Shown here piece by piece: positions 47,818 through 56,891 of a DNA stretch of 64,000 nucleotides. Below the pieces are notes generated by a model that did no database searches, had not been told where the DNA came from, and saw only the letters and a program-made list of their open reading frames with translations. Each line of letters opens with the position of its first letter. Position 1 is the stretch's first letter. This DNA comes from CAWBCR01 sp963787375 (lineage in GTDB: Bacteria > Chloroflexota > Anaerolineae > Aggregatilineales > UBA3940). Made by a program: the position numbers and the translations under genes. The stretch covers positions 57,189 to 121,188 of the forward strand of contig CAWBCR010000018.1 in NCBI GenBank assembly GCA_963787375.1, in the 5' to 3' direction.

Positions 47818-48297
47818 ATGGACATTGCAGATATCTGGAAGGCGCTCGATGACGTGAAAGACCCGGAGATACCGGTCGTCTCGGTCGTTGAGATGGGCAT
47901 CGTACGCGCCGTCGCGCTGGAGGGCGACGCGGTCATCGTTACCATGACGCCCACCTTCTCCGGCTGCCCGGCGCTCGACGTGATGCGCGACGACATCGCC
48001 GCGCGGCTGGAGGACATGGGCTTCGATCATGTCGATGTCCGCACGCAGCTTAACCCGCCTTGGTCCAGCGACATGATCGCCGACGAGGCCCGCGACAAGC
48101 TCAAGGCGTTCGGCCTCGCGCCGCCGCCAAAGCACGGCGGCGCTGTCGAGCTGGTGCTGATGACCGCGCCGGTCGTCTGCCCGCGCTGCGGCTCGGCGCG
48201 TACTACGCTGCGCAACAGCTTCGGCCCGACGCTGTGCCGCGCCATCTACGTCTGTGACGACTGCGCCGAGCCATTCGAGCAGTTCAAGCCGCTGTAG
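47818..48297 (+). CDS. paaD: phenylacetate pathway protein PaaD (MIP18/DUF59 with zinc ribbon)
   Basis: PaaD is needed for epoxidase maturation, probably Fe-S delivery. The 159-residue protein has an N-terminal DUF59/MIP18 domain (VKDPEIPVVSVVEMGIVRAV, TPTFSGCPALDVM with a conserved cysteine) and a C-terminal zinc ribbon with VCPRCGS and VCDDCAEPFEQFKPL. This arrangement is diagnostic of PaaD. A C/G-rich repeat and an EthD gene follow. Confidence 0.94.
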   Translation: MDIADIWKALDDVKDPEIPVVSVVEMGIVRAVALEGDAVIVTMTPTFSGCPALDVMRDDIAARLEDMGFDHVDVRTQLNPPWSSDMIADEARDKLKAFGLAPPPKHGGAVELVLMTAPVVCPRCGSARTTLRNSFGPTLCRAIYVCDDCAEPFEQFKPL

Positions 48298-48314
48298 CAA
48301 ACAGCGGCGATACC

Positions 48315-48374
48315 GTCCCCTTCTCCCCTTGTGGGAGAAGGGGTGGCCGACCGCAGGTCGGACGGGGATGAGGG
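48315..48374. repeat. C/G-rich intergenic hairpin repeat, family 2 copy 2
   Basis: Two adjacent hairpins, CCCCTTCTCCC/GGGAGAAGGGG and CCGACC/GGTCGG, followed by GGGGATGAGGG. It lies between paaD and the EthD gene. Confidence 0.75.
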
Positions 48375-48394
48375 ATTGAGGAGGTGCTGGACCC

Positions 48395-48688
48395 ATGAAA
48401 CTGGTAGCGTTGTACAGGCAGCCGGAAGACCCACAGGCTTTCGAGGATAGGTACTTCAACACCCACCTGCCACTGATCAAGAAGGTACCCGGTCTGCAAA
48501 AGACCGTCGTCAGCCATTTTACGCGGACGGTGATGGGCGAGAGCTTCTACATGATGGCCGAGATGACCTTCGCCGATAAGGACTCGCTCAAGGCGGCGAT
48601 GAAAAGCCCCGAGATGGCCGCTGCCGGCGATAACCTCAACAGCTTCGCCGAGGGGCTGGTGACTCTGCTCTTTGCCGAGGAAGCGTAA
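48395..48688 (+). CDS. EthD family protein
   Basis: A 97-residue ferredoxin-like dimeric alpha-beta-barrel protein: MKLVALYRQPEDPQAFEDRYF, NTHLPLIKKVPGL and MMAEMTFADKDSLKAAMKS are typical EthD text. These are small accessory proteins found near ether- or aromatic-degradation genes; the role is not defined. GGAGGTGCTGG lies upstream of the ATG. It is placed inside the phenylacetate cluster between paaD and paaG. Confidence 0.9.
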   Translation: MKLVALYRQPEDPQAFEDRYFNTHLPLIKKVPGLQKTVVSHFTRTVMGESFYMMAEMTFADKDSLKAAMKSPEMAAAGDNLNSFAEGLVTLLFAEEA

Positions 48689-48832
48689 GCCGGGCCCGCC
48701 CCGGCCTGACAGGTAAGCGTCGCACAGCAGCACGTCGGCGATCCCGGCGTGTTGTTCGTCATGCGACAAAGACGTGCCGCATAGCATGTTGATCGAGCGG
48801 GGCCGGGTGGCCTCCCCTTCGAAAGGACGGTA

Positions 48833-49627
48833 ATGATGGCTTACGAGACGATCCTGTACGAGGTCGCGCGCGGCGTGCTGACCATCACCCTCAACCGCCC
48901 CGACAAGCTCAACGCGCTCACCGACGTGATGCTGCGCGAGCTGCTCGACGCCTTCCAGCAGGCGGGGCGCGACGGTGCGGTGCGCTGTGTGGTGCTCACC
49001 GGGGCCGGGCGCGGCTTCTGCCCCGGCGCGGACCTCGGCGGTGTGCAGTCGCGGGCCGAGGCGGGCGAGGTTGGCTACCGCGAGCACCTGCTGGAGACGT
49101 TCAACCCGCTCATCGCCTCGATGCGTGCGCTGCCCAAGCCGGTCGTCGGTGCGATCAACGGTGTGGCTGCCGGGGCCGGGATGAGCATCGCCATGGCCTG
49201 TGACCTCAAGGTCGCCGCCGAGAGCGCCTCGTTCTTGCAGGCCTTCGTCAAGATCGGCCTGATCCCCGACAGCGGCTCGACGTGGATGCTGCCGCGTCTG
49301 GTCGGTGAGGCCCGCGCCATGGACCTGATGCTGACCGGGCGCAGGCTCACCGCGCAGGAGGCGCTGGACTGGGGTCTCGTCAACCAGGTGGTGCCCGACG
49401 CCGACCTGATGAGCGTCGTCGTGCCGCTGGCCGAGGCCTTCGCGCAGGGCCCGACGAAGGCCATCGGCTACATCAAGCAGGGCGTCGCCTTCGCGGCCAC
49501 CAGCACACTTGAAGACGCGCTGGCTTACGAGGCCGATTTGCAGGAGCAGGCCGGACGCACGCCCGACCACGCCGAGGGGCTGGCCGCTTTTCTTGAGAAG
49601 CGCCCGCCGCAGTTCAAGGGGGAGTAG
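48833..49627 (+). CDS. paaG: 2-(1,2-epoxy-1,2-dihydrophenyl)acetyl-CoA isomerase PaaG
   Basis: Crotonase-family enzyme that turns the ring epoxide into the oxepin (and isomerises later intermediates). The 264-residue protein has VLTITLNRPDKLNALTDVML, TGAGRGFCPGADLG, INGVAAGAGMSIAMACDLKV and the PaaG-like FVKIGLIPDSGSTWMLPRLVG with the conserved Asp. A second ATG follows directly (48836). It is in line with paaH, 2 nt downstream. Confidence 0.92.
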   Translation: MMAYETILYEVARGVLTITLNRPDKLNALTDVMLRELLDAFQQAGRDGAVRCVVLTGAGRGFCPGADLGGVQSRAEAGEVGYREHLLETFNPLIASMRALPKPVVGAINGVAAGAGMSIAMACDLKVAAESASFLQAFVKIGLIPDSGSTWMLPRLVGEARAMDLMLTGRRLTAQEALDWGLVNQVVPDADLMSVVVPLAEAFAQGPTKAIGYIKQGVAFAATSTLEDALAYEADLQEQAGRTPDHAEGLAAFLEKRPPQFKGE

Positions 49628-49629
49628 GT

Positions 49630-50517
49630 ATGGCCGATACGGTTGCGGTCGACGCGGTCCACCGGGTGGGGGTCGTCGGCGCGGGCACGATGGGCAGCGG
49701 CATCGCGCAGGTGGCCGCCGAAGCGGGCTTTGACGTCCTGCTATATGATGTCGCCGAGGAAGTGCTCAGCCGTGCGCTGATCCGCATTGCGGGCTTCATC
49801 AACCGCGCGGCGGAAAAGGGCAAGATCGGCAGGGAAGAGGCGCAGGCCCGTATCGCGCGCATCCAGACCACCACCACGCTCGCTGACTTCAGCCGCTGTG
49901 ATTTCGTTATCGAGGCCGCGCCGGAAAGCCTCGACCTGAAGAAGACGGTCTTTGACGCGCTCGACGCGGCTACCCGCCCACGTGTGATCCTCGCCACCAA
50001 CACCAGCACGCTCAGCGTCACGCAGATCGCCGCGGCTATCCAACGCCCGGAGCGCGTGGTCGGCATGCATTTCTTCAACCCGGCCCCGCTGCTGCCGCTG
50101 GTCGAGGTCGTGGCCGGTGCGGCGACGGCTGAGCCGGTCGTCGGCGCGACGGTCGAGATGGCGCGCCGGCTGGGCAAGCAGCCGGTCATCGCGCAGGACG
50201 TGCCGGGCTTTATCGTCAACCGCGTGGCGCGCCCGTTCCATCTGGAAGCGCTGCGCCTGCTCGAAGAGGGCGCTGCCGACCCGGAGACGATTGACCGGCT
50301 GGTCCGCGAGGGCAGCGGCTTCAAGATGGGGCCCTTCGAGCTGCAAGACCTGATCGGCGTCGACATCAACTACATCGCCTCTCAGACGGTCTACGAGGCA
50401 TATTTCCACGAGCCGCGCTACCGTCCCAGCCTGCGCCAGCAGCGCATGGTCGAAAGCGGGCGGCTGGGCCGCAAGACGGGCCGCGGCTGGTTCAGCTACG
50501 ACGAGACTCAGCGATGA
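49630..50517 (+). CDS. paaH: 3-hydroxyacyl-CoA dehydrogenase PaaH
   Basis: NAD-dependent oxidation of 3-hydroxyadipyl-CoA (or 3-hydroxybutyryl-CoA). The 295-residue protein has the NAD motif VGVVGAGTMGSGIAQVAA, the catalytic histidine motif VGMHFFNPAPLLPLVEVV, PGFIVNRVARPFHLEAL, and the C-terminal dimer part ending in LGRKTGRGWFSYDE. It starts 2 nt after paaG and overlaps the next gene by 4 nt (ATGA). Confidence 0.94.
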   Translation: MADTVAVDAVHRVGVVGAGTMGSGIAQVAAEAGFDVLLYDVAEEVLSRALIRIAGFINRAAEKGKIGREEAQARIARIQTTTTLADFSRCDFVIEAAPESLDLKKTVFDALDAATRPRVILATNTSTLSVTQIAAAIQRPERVVGMHFFNPAPLLPLVEVVAGAATAEPVVGATVEMARRLGKQPVIAQDVPGFIVNRVARPFHLEALRLLEEGAADPETIDRLVREGSGFKMGPFELQDLIGVDINYIASQTVYEAYFHEPRYRPSLRQQRMVESGRLGRKTGRGWFSYDETQR

Positions 50518-51281
50518 GCCGTGTCCTGGTTCTGGGTGATGGCCCGCTGGCGGCGGAGATGGCGTCGCTGGCGGCACAGGCGGGTCACACCGTCCGCGAG
50601 GGGCTGGTCAACCGGCGCGGTCCTGACCCCACTGGTGCGGCTGAGCAGGCGCTGATTGCCGCACTCGACGGTTCAGACGCGGAGATCGTCGTCGAGGCCA
50701 TCTGCGGCAGCGCACCCCTCAAGCGCGAGGCACTGTCGCGCGTCCGCCCCGGCGCGGTTGTGCTCTCGGCGGCGCTGAACGCCAGCGCGACGGAAGCCGG
50801 CGCGTGGGCGGTGGCTCCTGCGCAGGTCGTCGGCTGGGCGGCGCTGCCGCCGCTGGCCGAGTCGCAGGTCTTCGAACTGTTGCCGGGGCTGAACAGCGCC
50901 CCGCAGGCCATCGAAGCTGCCAGCGCCTTTCTGGCCGGTCTGGGCAGGCAGCCGGTCACGATCGGTGACACGTCGGGTGGGGTGCTGCCACGCATTGTGG
51001 CCAACCTGGTCAACGCGGCGGCTTTCGCCGTGATGGAGGGTGTCGCCTCCCCGGAAGACATCGACCGTGCCATGCAGCTAGGCACCAGCTATCCGCGCGG
51101 CCCGCTCGCCTGGGGCGACCTGATCGGGCTGGATCAGGTCTACGCCATCCTCATCGCCCTTGGCGACACGTTCAGCCCGGACCGCTACCAGCCAGCGCCG
51201 CTGCTACGCCGGCTTGTGCTGGCCAGCCACTGGGGCCGCCACACCGGGCGCGGCTTCTACGATTACGCAGATGAGGAGTAG
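50514..51281 (+). CDS. divergent 3-hydroxyacyl-CoA dehydrogenase paralogue lacking the catalytic His motif
   Basis: A 255-residue paralogue of the upstream PaaH with the same order of segments. The nucleotide motif is weakened (VLVLGDGPLAAEMASLA). Where PaaH has MHFFNP, this protein reads VVGWAALPPLAESQVFELLPG, so the catalytic histidine and Asn-Pro are absent. The C-terminal domain is well preserved (LGTSYPRGPLAWGDLIGLDQVYAIL and WGRHTGRGFYDYADEE). It overlaps paaH by ATGA. It could be a non-catalytic partner of PaaH or have changed function. Confidence 0.85.
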   Translation: MSRVLVLGDGPLAAEMASLAAQAGHTVREGLVNRRGPDPTGAAEQALIAALDGSDAEIVVEAICGSAPLKREALSRVRPGAVVLSAALNASATEAGAWAVAPAQVVGWAALPPLAESQVFELLPGLNSAPQAIEAASAFLAGLGRQPVTIGDTSGGVLPRIVANLVNAAAFAVMEGVASPEDIDRAMQLGTSYPRGPLAWGDLIGLDQVYAILIALGDTFSPDRYQPAPLLRRLVLASHWGRHTGRGFYDYADEE

Positions 51282-51340
51282 GCGGCTCGCGCCCCACAGT
51301 TCGATGCGCGCGTGAAATGGGGGGGTATGTGTTTCCGCTC

Positions 51341-51387
51341 AAGCCCTTTTCAAAAGGGCTTGCAGGGGGGCGGGGGCAGAGCCCCCG
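51341..51387. repeat. two adjacent palindromic hairpins
   Basis: AAGCCCTTTT (51341-51350) pairs with AAAAGGGCTT (51352-51361). CGGGGGC (51371-51377) then pairs with GCCCCCG (51381-51387). They sit between the convergent paa cluster end and a membrane-protein gene and may end transcription from either side. Confidence 0.7.
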
Positions 51388-51406
51388 CATTCCTCTTCCA
51401 ACGTCC

Positions 51407-52510
51407 CTATTCCGCTGCCTTTTCTGGCTGCGCAGCCAAGCCGCGCTTCAGGTAGCGGTCCTTGAAGAAGCTCAGCCCGCCGATCAGCGCGAAGTCGGCG
51501 ACGGCATACATTGCAGCCAGGAACTGTTTGAAGTAGAACAGCAGCACGTTGAGTGTGGTGATCGACAGCAGCAGCCCGCCCAGCGCCCAGTCGACGCCGC
51601 GCGCGTCGTTGCCTGCTGCGAAGTAGGCCAGCGAGATGATCAGCGCCAGCCCGACGATGCCTTTGATGCCGATCATCAGCGCGAACCACACGCTTTCGCG
51701 CGCGGTGCTCAGGCCGGCCCGCGCGATCCAGCCCTGCACCAGCAGCGCGATCTGCGCCGGGTCACCTACGCTCCGGAGCAGCGTCACCAGGTCGGCCAGC
51801 GACACGATCGCGACACCAGCGGTGCTGAGGATCAGCACCCAGCGGGTGACGTTCAGCGTCAGGACGTTCGCCGCAATCCAGTTGCCGGCCCCGGCCAGCC
51901 AGTCCCGAACCGGGTGCGGGCGGGCAGGGACGGTGTCGGCCTGCGTCTGTACAAAGTTGAGCAGGTCTGCGGCCAGCTCTCGCGCATCGGGCAGGTCGGC
52001 GTCGCCGACCACGCGGTTGAGCATCTGTTCCAGTTCGGCTTTCTCGTGCACGTCCAGATCGCCGTCAACGATCTCCTGCATCAACTCCAGCACGTGAAGC
52101 AGCCGCGTCTGTGGGTCGGGCTCGCCACGCCGCACCATGATGTATACATACAGGCCCAGCAGGAACAGGATGTAGATGATCGAGGCCGCCGGGCGGAAGA
52201 AGTAGTTGTTGTTCTGCGTCAGGAACTTGCCGACCTCGTCGAAGAACAGGCCCAGCCCGACCCCGCTCAGCGCGGCGCTGATCCCGTAGATCGACTGGTT
52301 GCTGTAGATCAGCGGCAGCGTCGCTCCCACGGCAACGATCAACCCGCCCCACAGCACGTGCGCGATATGTAACTGCGAGTTGCCGATCTGCGGGTAACCG
52401 GTAAGTTGCAGGAACAGGCGGGTGACCAGCACGGTCGCCGCAAAGCTGATCATCATGCTGAACACGTAGCTGGCGGCGCGCTGACGCTCTCTCAGACGGC
52501 GCAATCGCAT
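51407..52510 (-). CDS. polytopic membrane protein of unknown function
   Basis: A 367-residue protein starting at ATG 52510 (GGGAGG 7 nt upstream; the frame opens further at 52615). About eight transmembrane helices are split into two blocks: three to four before about residue 125 (SYVFSMMISFAATVLVTRLF, VLWGGLIVAVGATLPLIY, IIYILFLLGLYVYIMV) and four after 230. A charged cytosolic helical segment lies between (TRLLHVLELMQEIVDGDLDVHEKAELEQM). I recognise no family. It stands alone on the minus strand and diverges from a DinB-like gene. Confidence 0.72.
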   Translation of the reverse strand: MRLRRLRERQRAASYVFSMMISFAATVLVTRLFLQLTGYPQIGNSQLHIAHVLWGGLIVAVGATLPLIYSNQSIYGISAALSGVGLGLFFDEVGKFLTQNNNYFFRPAASIIYILFLLGLYVYIMVRRGEPDPQTRLLHVLELMQEIVDGDLDVHEKAELEQMLNRVVGDADLPDARELAADLLNFVQTQADTVPARPHPVRDWLAGAGNWIAANVLTLNVTRWVLILSTAGVAIVSLADLVTLLRSVGDPAQIALLVQGWIARAGLSTARESVWFALMIGIKGIVGLALIISLAYFAAGNDARGVDWALGGLLLSITTLNVLLFYFKQFLAAMYAVADFALIGGLSFFKDRYLKRGLAAQPEKAAE

Positions 52511-52605
52511 AGTGAGCCTCCCTGAATCCTTGCAGCTTACAGCAAAACGATGGTGTGAGTATACTGGGTTTTTCGGATCATCGCGTAGTAGGAGGAGACA
52601 CGACA

Positions 52606-53079
52606 ATGAACGCATCGGATATCATGATGTACGGCCATCGCACGATGCTCAAAGAGCTCGGTCGCGTGCCGGTCGACAAGGTTGACGAGGGGGGCGTCTG
52701 CGGCTGGTGGACCACCAAAGACGTGGTCGCGCATCTGACCTCGCACGAGCACGTGCTGGTCGATGTGCTGAACACGCTGCTCGGTGGCGGTGAGACGCCC
52801 TACTTGAACGCCTATCGCGCCGGGAATTTCAACGACGATGAGGTCGAGAAGCGCAAGGGCATGTCGTTTGATGAGGTACTCGCCGAGTACAACGCCGCGC
52901 ACGACGAGGCCATGCTCGTGATCGAGAAGGTCCCCGTCAGCACGCGTCAGCAGGTCGGCGCGATCCCTTGGTATGGAGCGGAGTACGCGCTGGATGACTA
53001 CATCGTGTACGGCATCTACGGCCACAAGCGCGAGCACAGCGCACAGTTCGCCGTCTATGCCGACAGCCTGGGGCACTGA
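52606..53079 (+). CDS. DinB / mycothiol-dependent maleylpyruvate isomerase-like protein
   Basis: A 157-residue four-helix protein with the DinB-superfamily pattern: WWTTKDVVAHLTSHEHVLVDVL with a metal-ligand-like histidine, and a C-terminal GIYGHKREHSAQFA (H-x3-H). Members bind a divalent metal and act as thiol-dependent hydrolases or isomerases, but substrates are mostly unknown. GGAGGAG nine nt before ATG 52606 decides the start. Confidence 0.75.
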   Translation: MNASDIMMYGHRTMLKELGRVPVDKVDEGGVCGWWTTKDVVAHLTSHEHVLVDVLNTLLGGGETPYLNAYRAGNFNDDEVEKRKGMSFDEVLAEYNAAHDEAMLVIEKVPVSTRQQVGAIPWYGAEYALDDYIVYGIYGHKREHSAQFAVYADSLGH

Positions 53080-53095
53080 TAGCGCCCCGATTGAT

Positions 53096-53160
53096 TCCCC
53101 TCTCCCCAGGGGCCACGCCAGCAGCGGCGCCGTGTGGAACAGGGGACAGGGATGAGGGGA
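53096..53160. repeat. C/G-rich intergenic hairpin repeat, family 2 copy 3
   Basis: CCCCTCTCCCCAGGGGCC...GGGGACAGGGATGAGGGG, between the DinB-like gene and yifB. It shares its C-rich start and GATGAGGG end with the copy at 48315-48374. Confidence 0.65.
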
Positions 53161-53232
53161 AAGGTTTGCCCGCACCGCCTTGCCGTGCTACGATGTCCGC
53201 GTTGCTTGGCAAATCTGGCCGGGGAGGCGTGG

Positions 53233-54762
53233 GTGCTCGCCAAAGTCAATAGTTGTGCCCTGGTGGGGCTCGACGGGACGCTGGTCGAGGTCGAGGTGGA
53301 TGCCGTACACGGCCTTCCCAGCCTCACGCTCGTCGGGTTGCCCAGCCTCGCCGTCAAAGAGTCGAAAGACCGGGTGTGGACCGCCATCCGCAACAGCGGG
53401 CTGCGCTTTCCCGGCGGGCGGGTGACCATCAACCTGGCCCCGGCGGACCTGCGCAAAGAGGGCCCCGCCTATGACCTCGCGATTGCGCTGGGCGTGCTGG
53501 CGGCCAGCGGCCAGGTGCCTGCCGACGCGCTCCACGGCGCGCTGCTCATGGGCGAGTTGTCATTGGATGGCAGCGTGCGACACGTGCGTGGTGTTCTTTC
53601 GGCGACGTACCTCGCGCACGAGCTGGGTCTTGAGCGTGTGTTCGTCCCGGCAGGCGATGCGCCGGAGGCATCGCTGATACCTGACATTGAGATCATCCCC
53701 GTCGACCACCTGATCTCGCTGGTCGAGCACCTGCTGGGGCTGGACATGATCCCCGCCTTTGACCGTGACAGCCTGGACATCCCCGACGTTCCTCCCGGCT
53801 ACCTGACCGACTTCGCCGACGTGAAAGGCCAGGAGCACGTCAAACGCGCGCTGGAGATCGCCGCTGCTGGCGCGCACAATGTTGCTCTCGTAGGTCCACC
53901 CGGCGCGGGCAAAACGCTGCTGGCCCGCGCGGTGCCGGGCATCCTGCCGCGCATGGCGCTTGAGGAGGCGTTGGAGGTCACCCGTATCTACTCGGTGGCC
54001 GACATGCTGCCTGAGGACGTGCCACTGATGCGTCACCGCCCGTTCCGCGCGCCGCACCACACCATCAGCCATGCTGGGCTGGTCGGCGGCGGGCCGTGGC
54101 CCCGCCCCGGCGAGATCAGCCTCGCGCACCGGGGCGTGCTCTTTCTCGATGAGCTGCCTGAATTTGGACGCAACCTGGAGACCATGCGCCAGCCGCTCGA
54201 AGATCGCCACGTCACCATCAGCCGCGCGTCGGGCACCATGACCTTCCCAGCCAACTTCATGCTGATCGCCGCCTCGAATCCCTGTCCATGCGGCTACTAT
54301 GGCGACCCGGTCAAGCCCTGCACGTGCAGCCAGGCCAGCATCACCCGCTATCGCCAGCGCATCTCCGGCCCGCTGCTCGACCGCATCGACATCCATGTCG
54401 AGGTGCCGCGCGTCGACTACGACAAGCTGACCGACGACCGCCGTGGCGAGCCGTCCGAGGTGGTGCGGGCGCGGGTGCAGGCCGCGCGTGATCGCCAGGC
54501 CGAGCGCTTCGCCGCCGGGCGCAACGGCGGACGGCGGTTACTCTCGAATGCCGACATGGGCGCCCGCGAGGTAACCGCCTTTGTCAAGCTCGACGCGGAG
54601 AGCGAGTCGCTGATGCGCTCCGCCATGCAGCAGATGAACCTCAGTGCGCGTGGCTATCACCGCGTCTTAAAGCTCAGCCGCACAATTGCCGACCTGGAAG
54701 GCAGCGACGCTGTGCGCGCGCACCATGTCGCCGAGGCGCTGCAATACCGCGTGCGGCTGTAA
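53233..54762 (+). CDS. YifB/ComM family Mg-chelatase-like AAA+ ATPase
   Basis: ComM-like helicase associated with integration of transforming DNA. The 509-residue protein begins at GTG 53233 (GGGGAGG close upstream), where the family start VLAKVNSCALVGLDG lies; the open frame to 53134 is dispensable. It has an N-terminal Lon-protease-like domain, then Walker A VALVGPPGAGKTLLARAVPG, the RPFRAPHHTISHAGLVGGG segment, Walker B GVLFLDELPEF, and the cysteine-containing NPCPCGYYGDPVKPCTCS. Together with dprA it hints at natural competence. Confidence 0.93.
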   Translation: MLAKVNSCALVGLDGTLVEVEVDAVHGLPSLTLVGLPSLAVKESKDRVWTAIRNSGLRFPGGRVTINLAPADLRKEGPAYDLAIALGVLAASGQVPADALHGALLMGELSLDGSVRHVRGVLSATYLAHELGLERVFVPAGDAPEASLIPDIEIIPVDHLISLVEHLLGLDMIPAFDRDSLDIPDVPPGYLTDFADVKGQEHVKRALEIAAAGAHNVALVGPPGAGKTLLARAVPGILPRMALEEALEVTRIYSVADMLPEDVPLMRHRPFRAPHHTISHAGLVGGGPWPRPGEISLAHRGVLFLDELPEFGRNLETMRQPLEDRHVTISRASGTMTFPANFMLIAASNPCPCGYYGDPVKPCTCSQASITRYRQRISGPLLDRIDIHVEVPRVDYDKLTDDRRGEPSEVVRARVQAARDRQAERFAAGRNGGRRLLSNADMGAREVTAFVKLDAESESLMRSAMQQMNLSARGYHRVLKLSRTIADLEGSDAVRAHHVAEALQYRVRL

Positions 54763-54834
54763 TGCGCCGGCAGCAGGTAGAAGTGACCATCATGATGTTG
54801 GTTCGTGGATGTGTAGTGCAGGAGCGGCAGTTGA

Positions 54835-56890
54835 ATGTCTTCCAACCAAACCGAGCCGGTACACGGCATTTGGGGCTGGGTGCGGCGTGATGGGCTGGTG
54901 CTGCTAAGCTACCTGCTGCTGACGCTTGTCATGACGTTTCCGCTCATCCTGCATATGGCCACTCAGGACCTGCCATACTCTCCCGATCTGGGGATGAAGC
55001 TGTGGGATCTGTTCTGGTTTGACAAGGTCGTGATGCATGGCAAGCCACTTTTCTTCTCCAGTTACCTGTTCTACCCTCGCGGCTTGGACCTGAGCTATCA
55101 CCCCATGAGCTGGACAACAACGGCCCTCATGTGGCCGCTGTCGAAGATTATCGGCGTTGCGCCCACCTTCAAGGTGCAGTACCTCTTCGCGATATTGCTG
55201 CCTGCCTATGGTGGCTATCTGCTGGTGCGCTATCTCACCTCGAACCGGCTGGCCGGGTGGTTTGGCGGACTGGTTTACGGGTTTGCTTCTTCCCACATGT
55301 ATCATGTATGGACACACCCGGATTTGTCACAGGTGGCGGCGCTGCCCCTGGCCGTGCTGCTGTTGTTTGAAGGCGTTCGCCAGCCTAATCGCCTGCGCCG
55401 CTGGCTGTATCTGGCCGGGGCGGGCTTGATGGTGGCGCTGCTCGCCTGGACCTCACTGTATTTGTTCGGGTTTACGGTCATGACGCTGGGCCCGGTAGTG
55501 CTGTACCTGCTGCTGGAAAACAATCGCTGGCGGGCCCGTGAAACGTGGTGGGGGATTGGGGTTTTCGTGCTGGTCGCCGGGGCTCTGTCCGCGCCAAGGC
55601 TGTATCCCATTTTCTCCACTCCCGATAAGCTGACCCACGTTATCGAGGAAAAATACGATGAGGGCCGGCCTTACCGGAACATGCTGACCCTGTTGACCCT
55701 CGTCATCCCCTTCAACAACCCGATGTTTGAACAGATCCTCCCTGACAATTTGCAGCGATTAAGGCCAAAGTTGCCAGTGTACCTGGGGATCATCACGCTG
55801 GCTCTGGCCGGGCTGGGGCTGGCGGTGGCTCGCCCCCGCAACCGGATGCGCCTGTGGGCGCTCCTTGCGCTGCTGTTCTTCCTGATGTGCCTGGGACCAG
55901 AGTCTTGTGGTTATGGGCAAGCGCTGGAATGTCCCCCTGCCAGCTAAGATACTTGCTTGACCACTTCACCCTCATCCGTGCTGTCGATCCGGTTTTCTAC
56001 ATGGTGGGGTTGCTGCTGCCGCTGGCCGTCCTCTCCGGGTACGGCCTGGCCTGGCTGCTTGACCGTCTGCAGCGCCGCGCGACACGCTGGATGCTCACCG
56101 GCCTGTTGGGCTGCCTGGTGTTGGCTGGGCAGTGGCTGGGGCCATACCAGGGCACGACGGATTACATCGCCAACAGTTTCTACCGGCAGCTTGCAAAGGA
56201 ACCCGGCGACTTTGCCATCATCCAACTGCCCATGGGATATGACGAGGGCAAGTATCAGTTGTATCGCAAACAGTGCATGGCCGGCCCATCGCCGCCGGGA
56301 TGATAGCCGTATGCCGCCTGATGCTTACGAATACGTTGACAGCAATTATCTGCTGAGTCGCTGGCACACGGGATTAAGCTGTGATGATATTGACCTTGTT
56401 CGTCCAGTCTGTCGCCGCCCTGCTGGCCGACGGATTCCGCTACGTGACAGCCGATTCAAGCGAATGGAATGACATTGTGCATTCATGCGCCGACATGGAG
56501 CCGGTTTATCAGAGGGTGGGTTCTCGAGCATACTACATCCCGGACTTTGTCGGTCACGAGAGTATTGTGAGGCTTCTACCGCTGCAGCCGCCTGATGTCG
56601 CGGCTGCCGTAAGCCAGATGCCCGATGCGCGCAGCCAGACGCCCTGCGGGGTCTTCGACGTCGGCGGGCACGGCTACCGCGAGCTTGTGTTCTCACATTT
56701 CCCGGCCTGTGTGGACAGCGGCGGCCAGATTAACCAGCCGCTGGCGATCCAGTGCCTCGACGCCGAAGGGAAATGGGTCGCCGGCACCACGGTCGACGTG
56801 CAGATCAACCCGAACCGCAAATCGATGAGCTTTGTCTCCGAGCAGGATGGGACGTGTGGCATCTTCCTCGAGGCAGGGACGGCCCCCTGA
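54835..56890 (+). pseudogene. polytopic glycosyltransferase-like membrane protein, several frameshifts
   Basis: A large membrane protein, about 680 residues when repaired. The intact first 350 residues carry many transmembrane helices (LVLLSYLLLTLVMTFPLIL, YLFAILLPAYGGYLLVRYL, WFGGLVYGFASSHMYHVWTH and others) and resemble the PMT/ArnT-like YfhO group. After about 55903 the frame breaks at least five times (about 55903, 55965, 56270, 56300 and 56395), yet recognisable text continues: VFYMVGLLLPLAVLSGYGLAWL, DFAIIQLPMGYDEGKYQLY, and a soluble end with ARSQTPCGVFDVGGHGYREL. It sits 72 nt after yifB and directly before two exported proteins. Sequence error is more likely than decay. Confidence 0.72.
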
Positions 56891-56891
56891 T

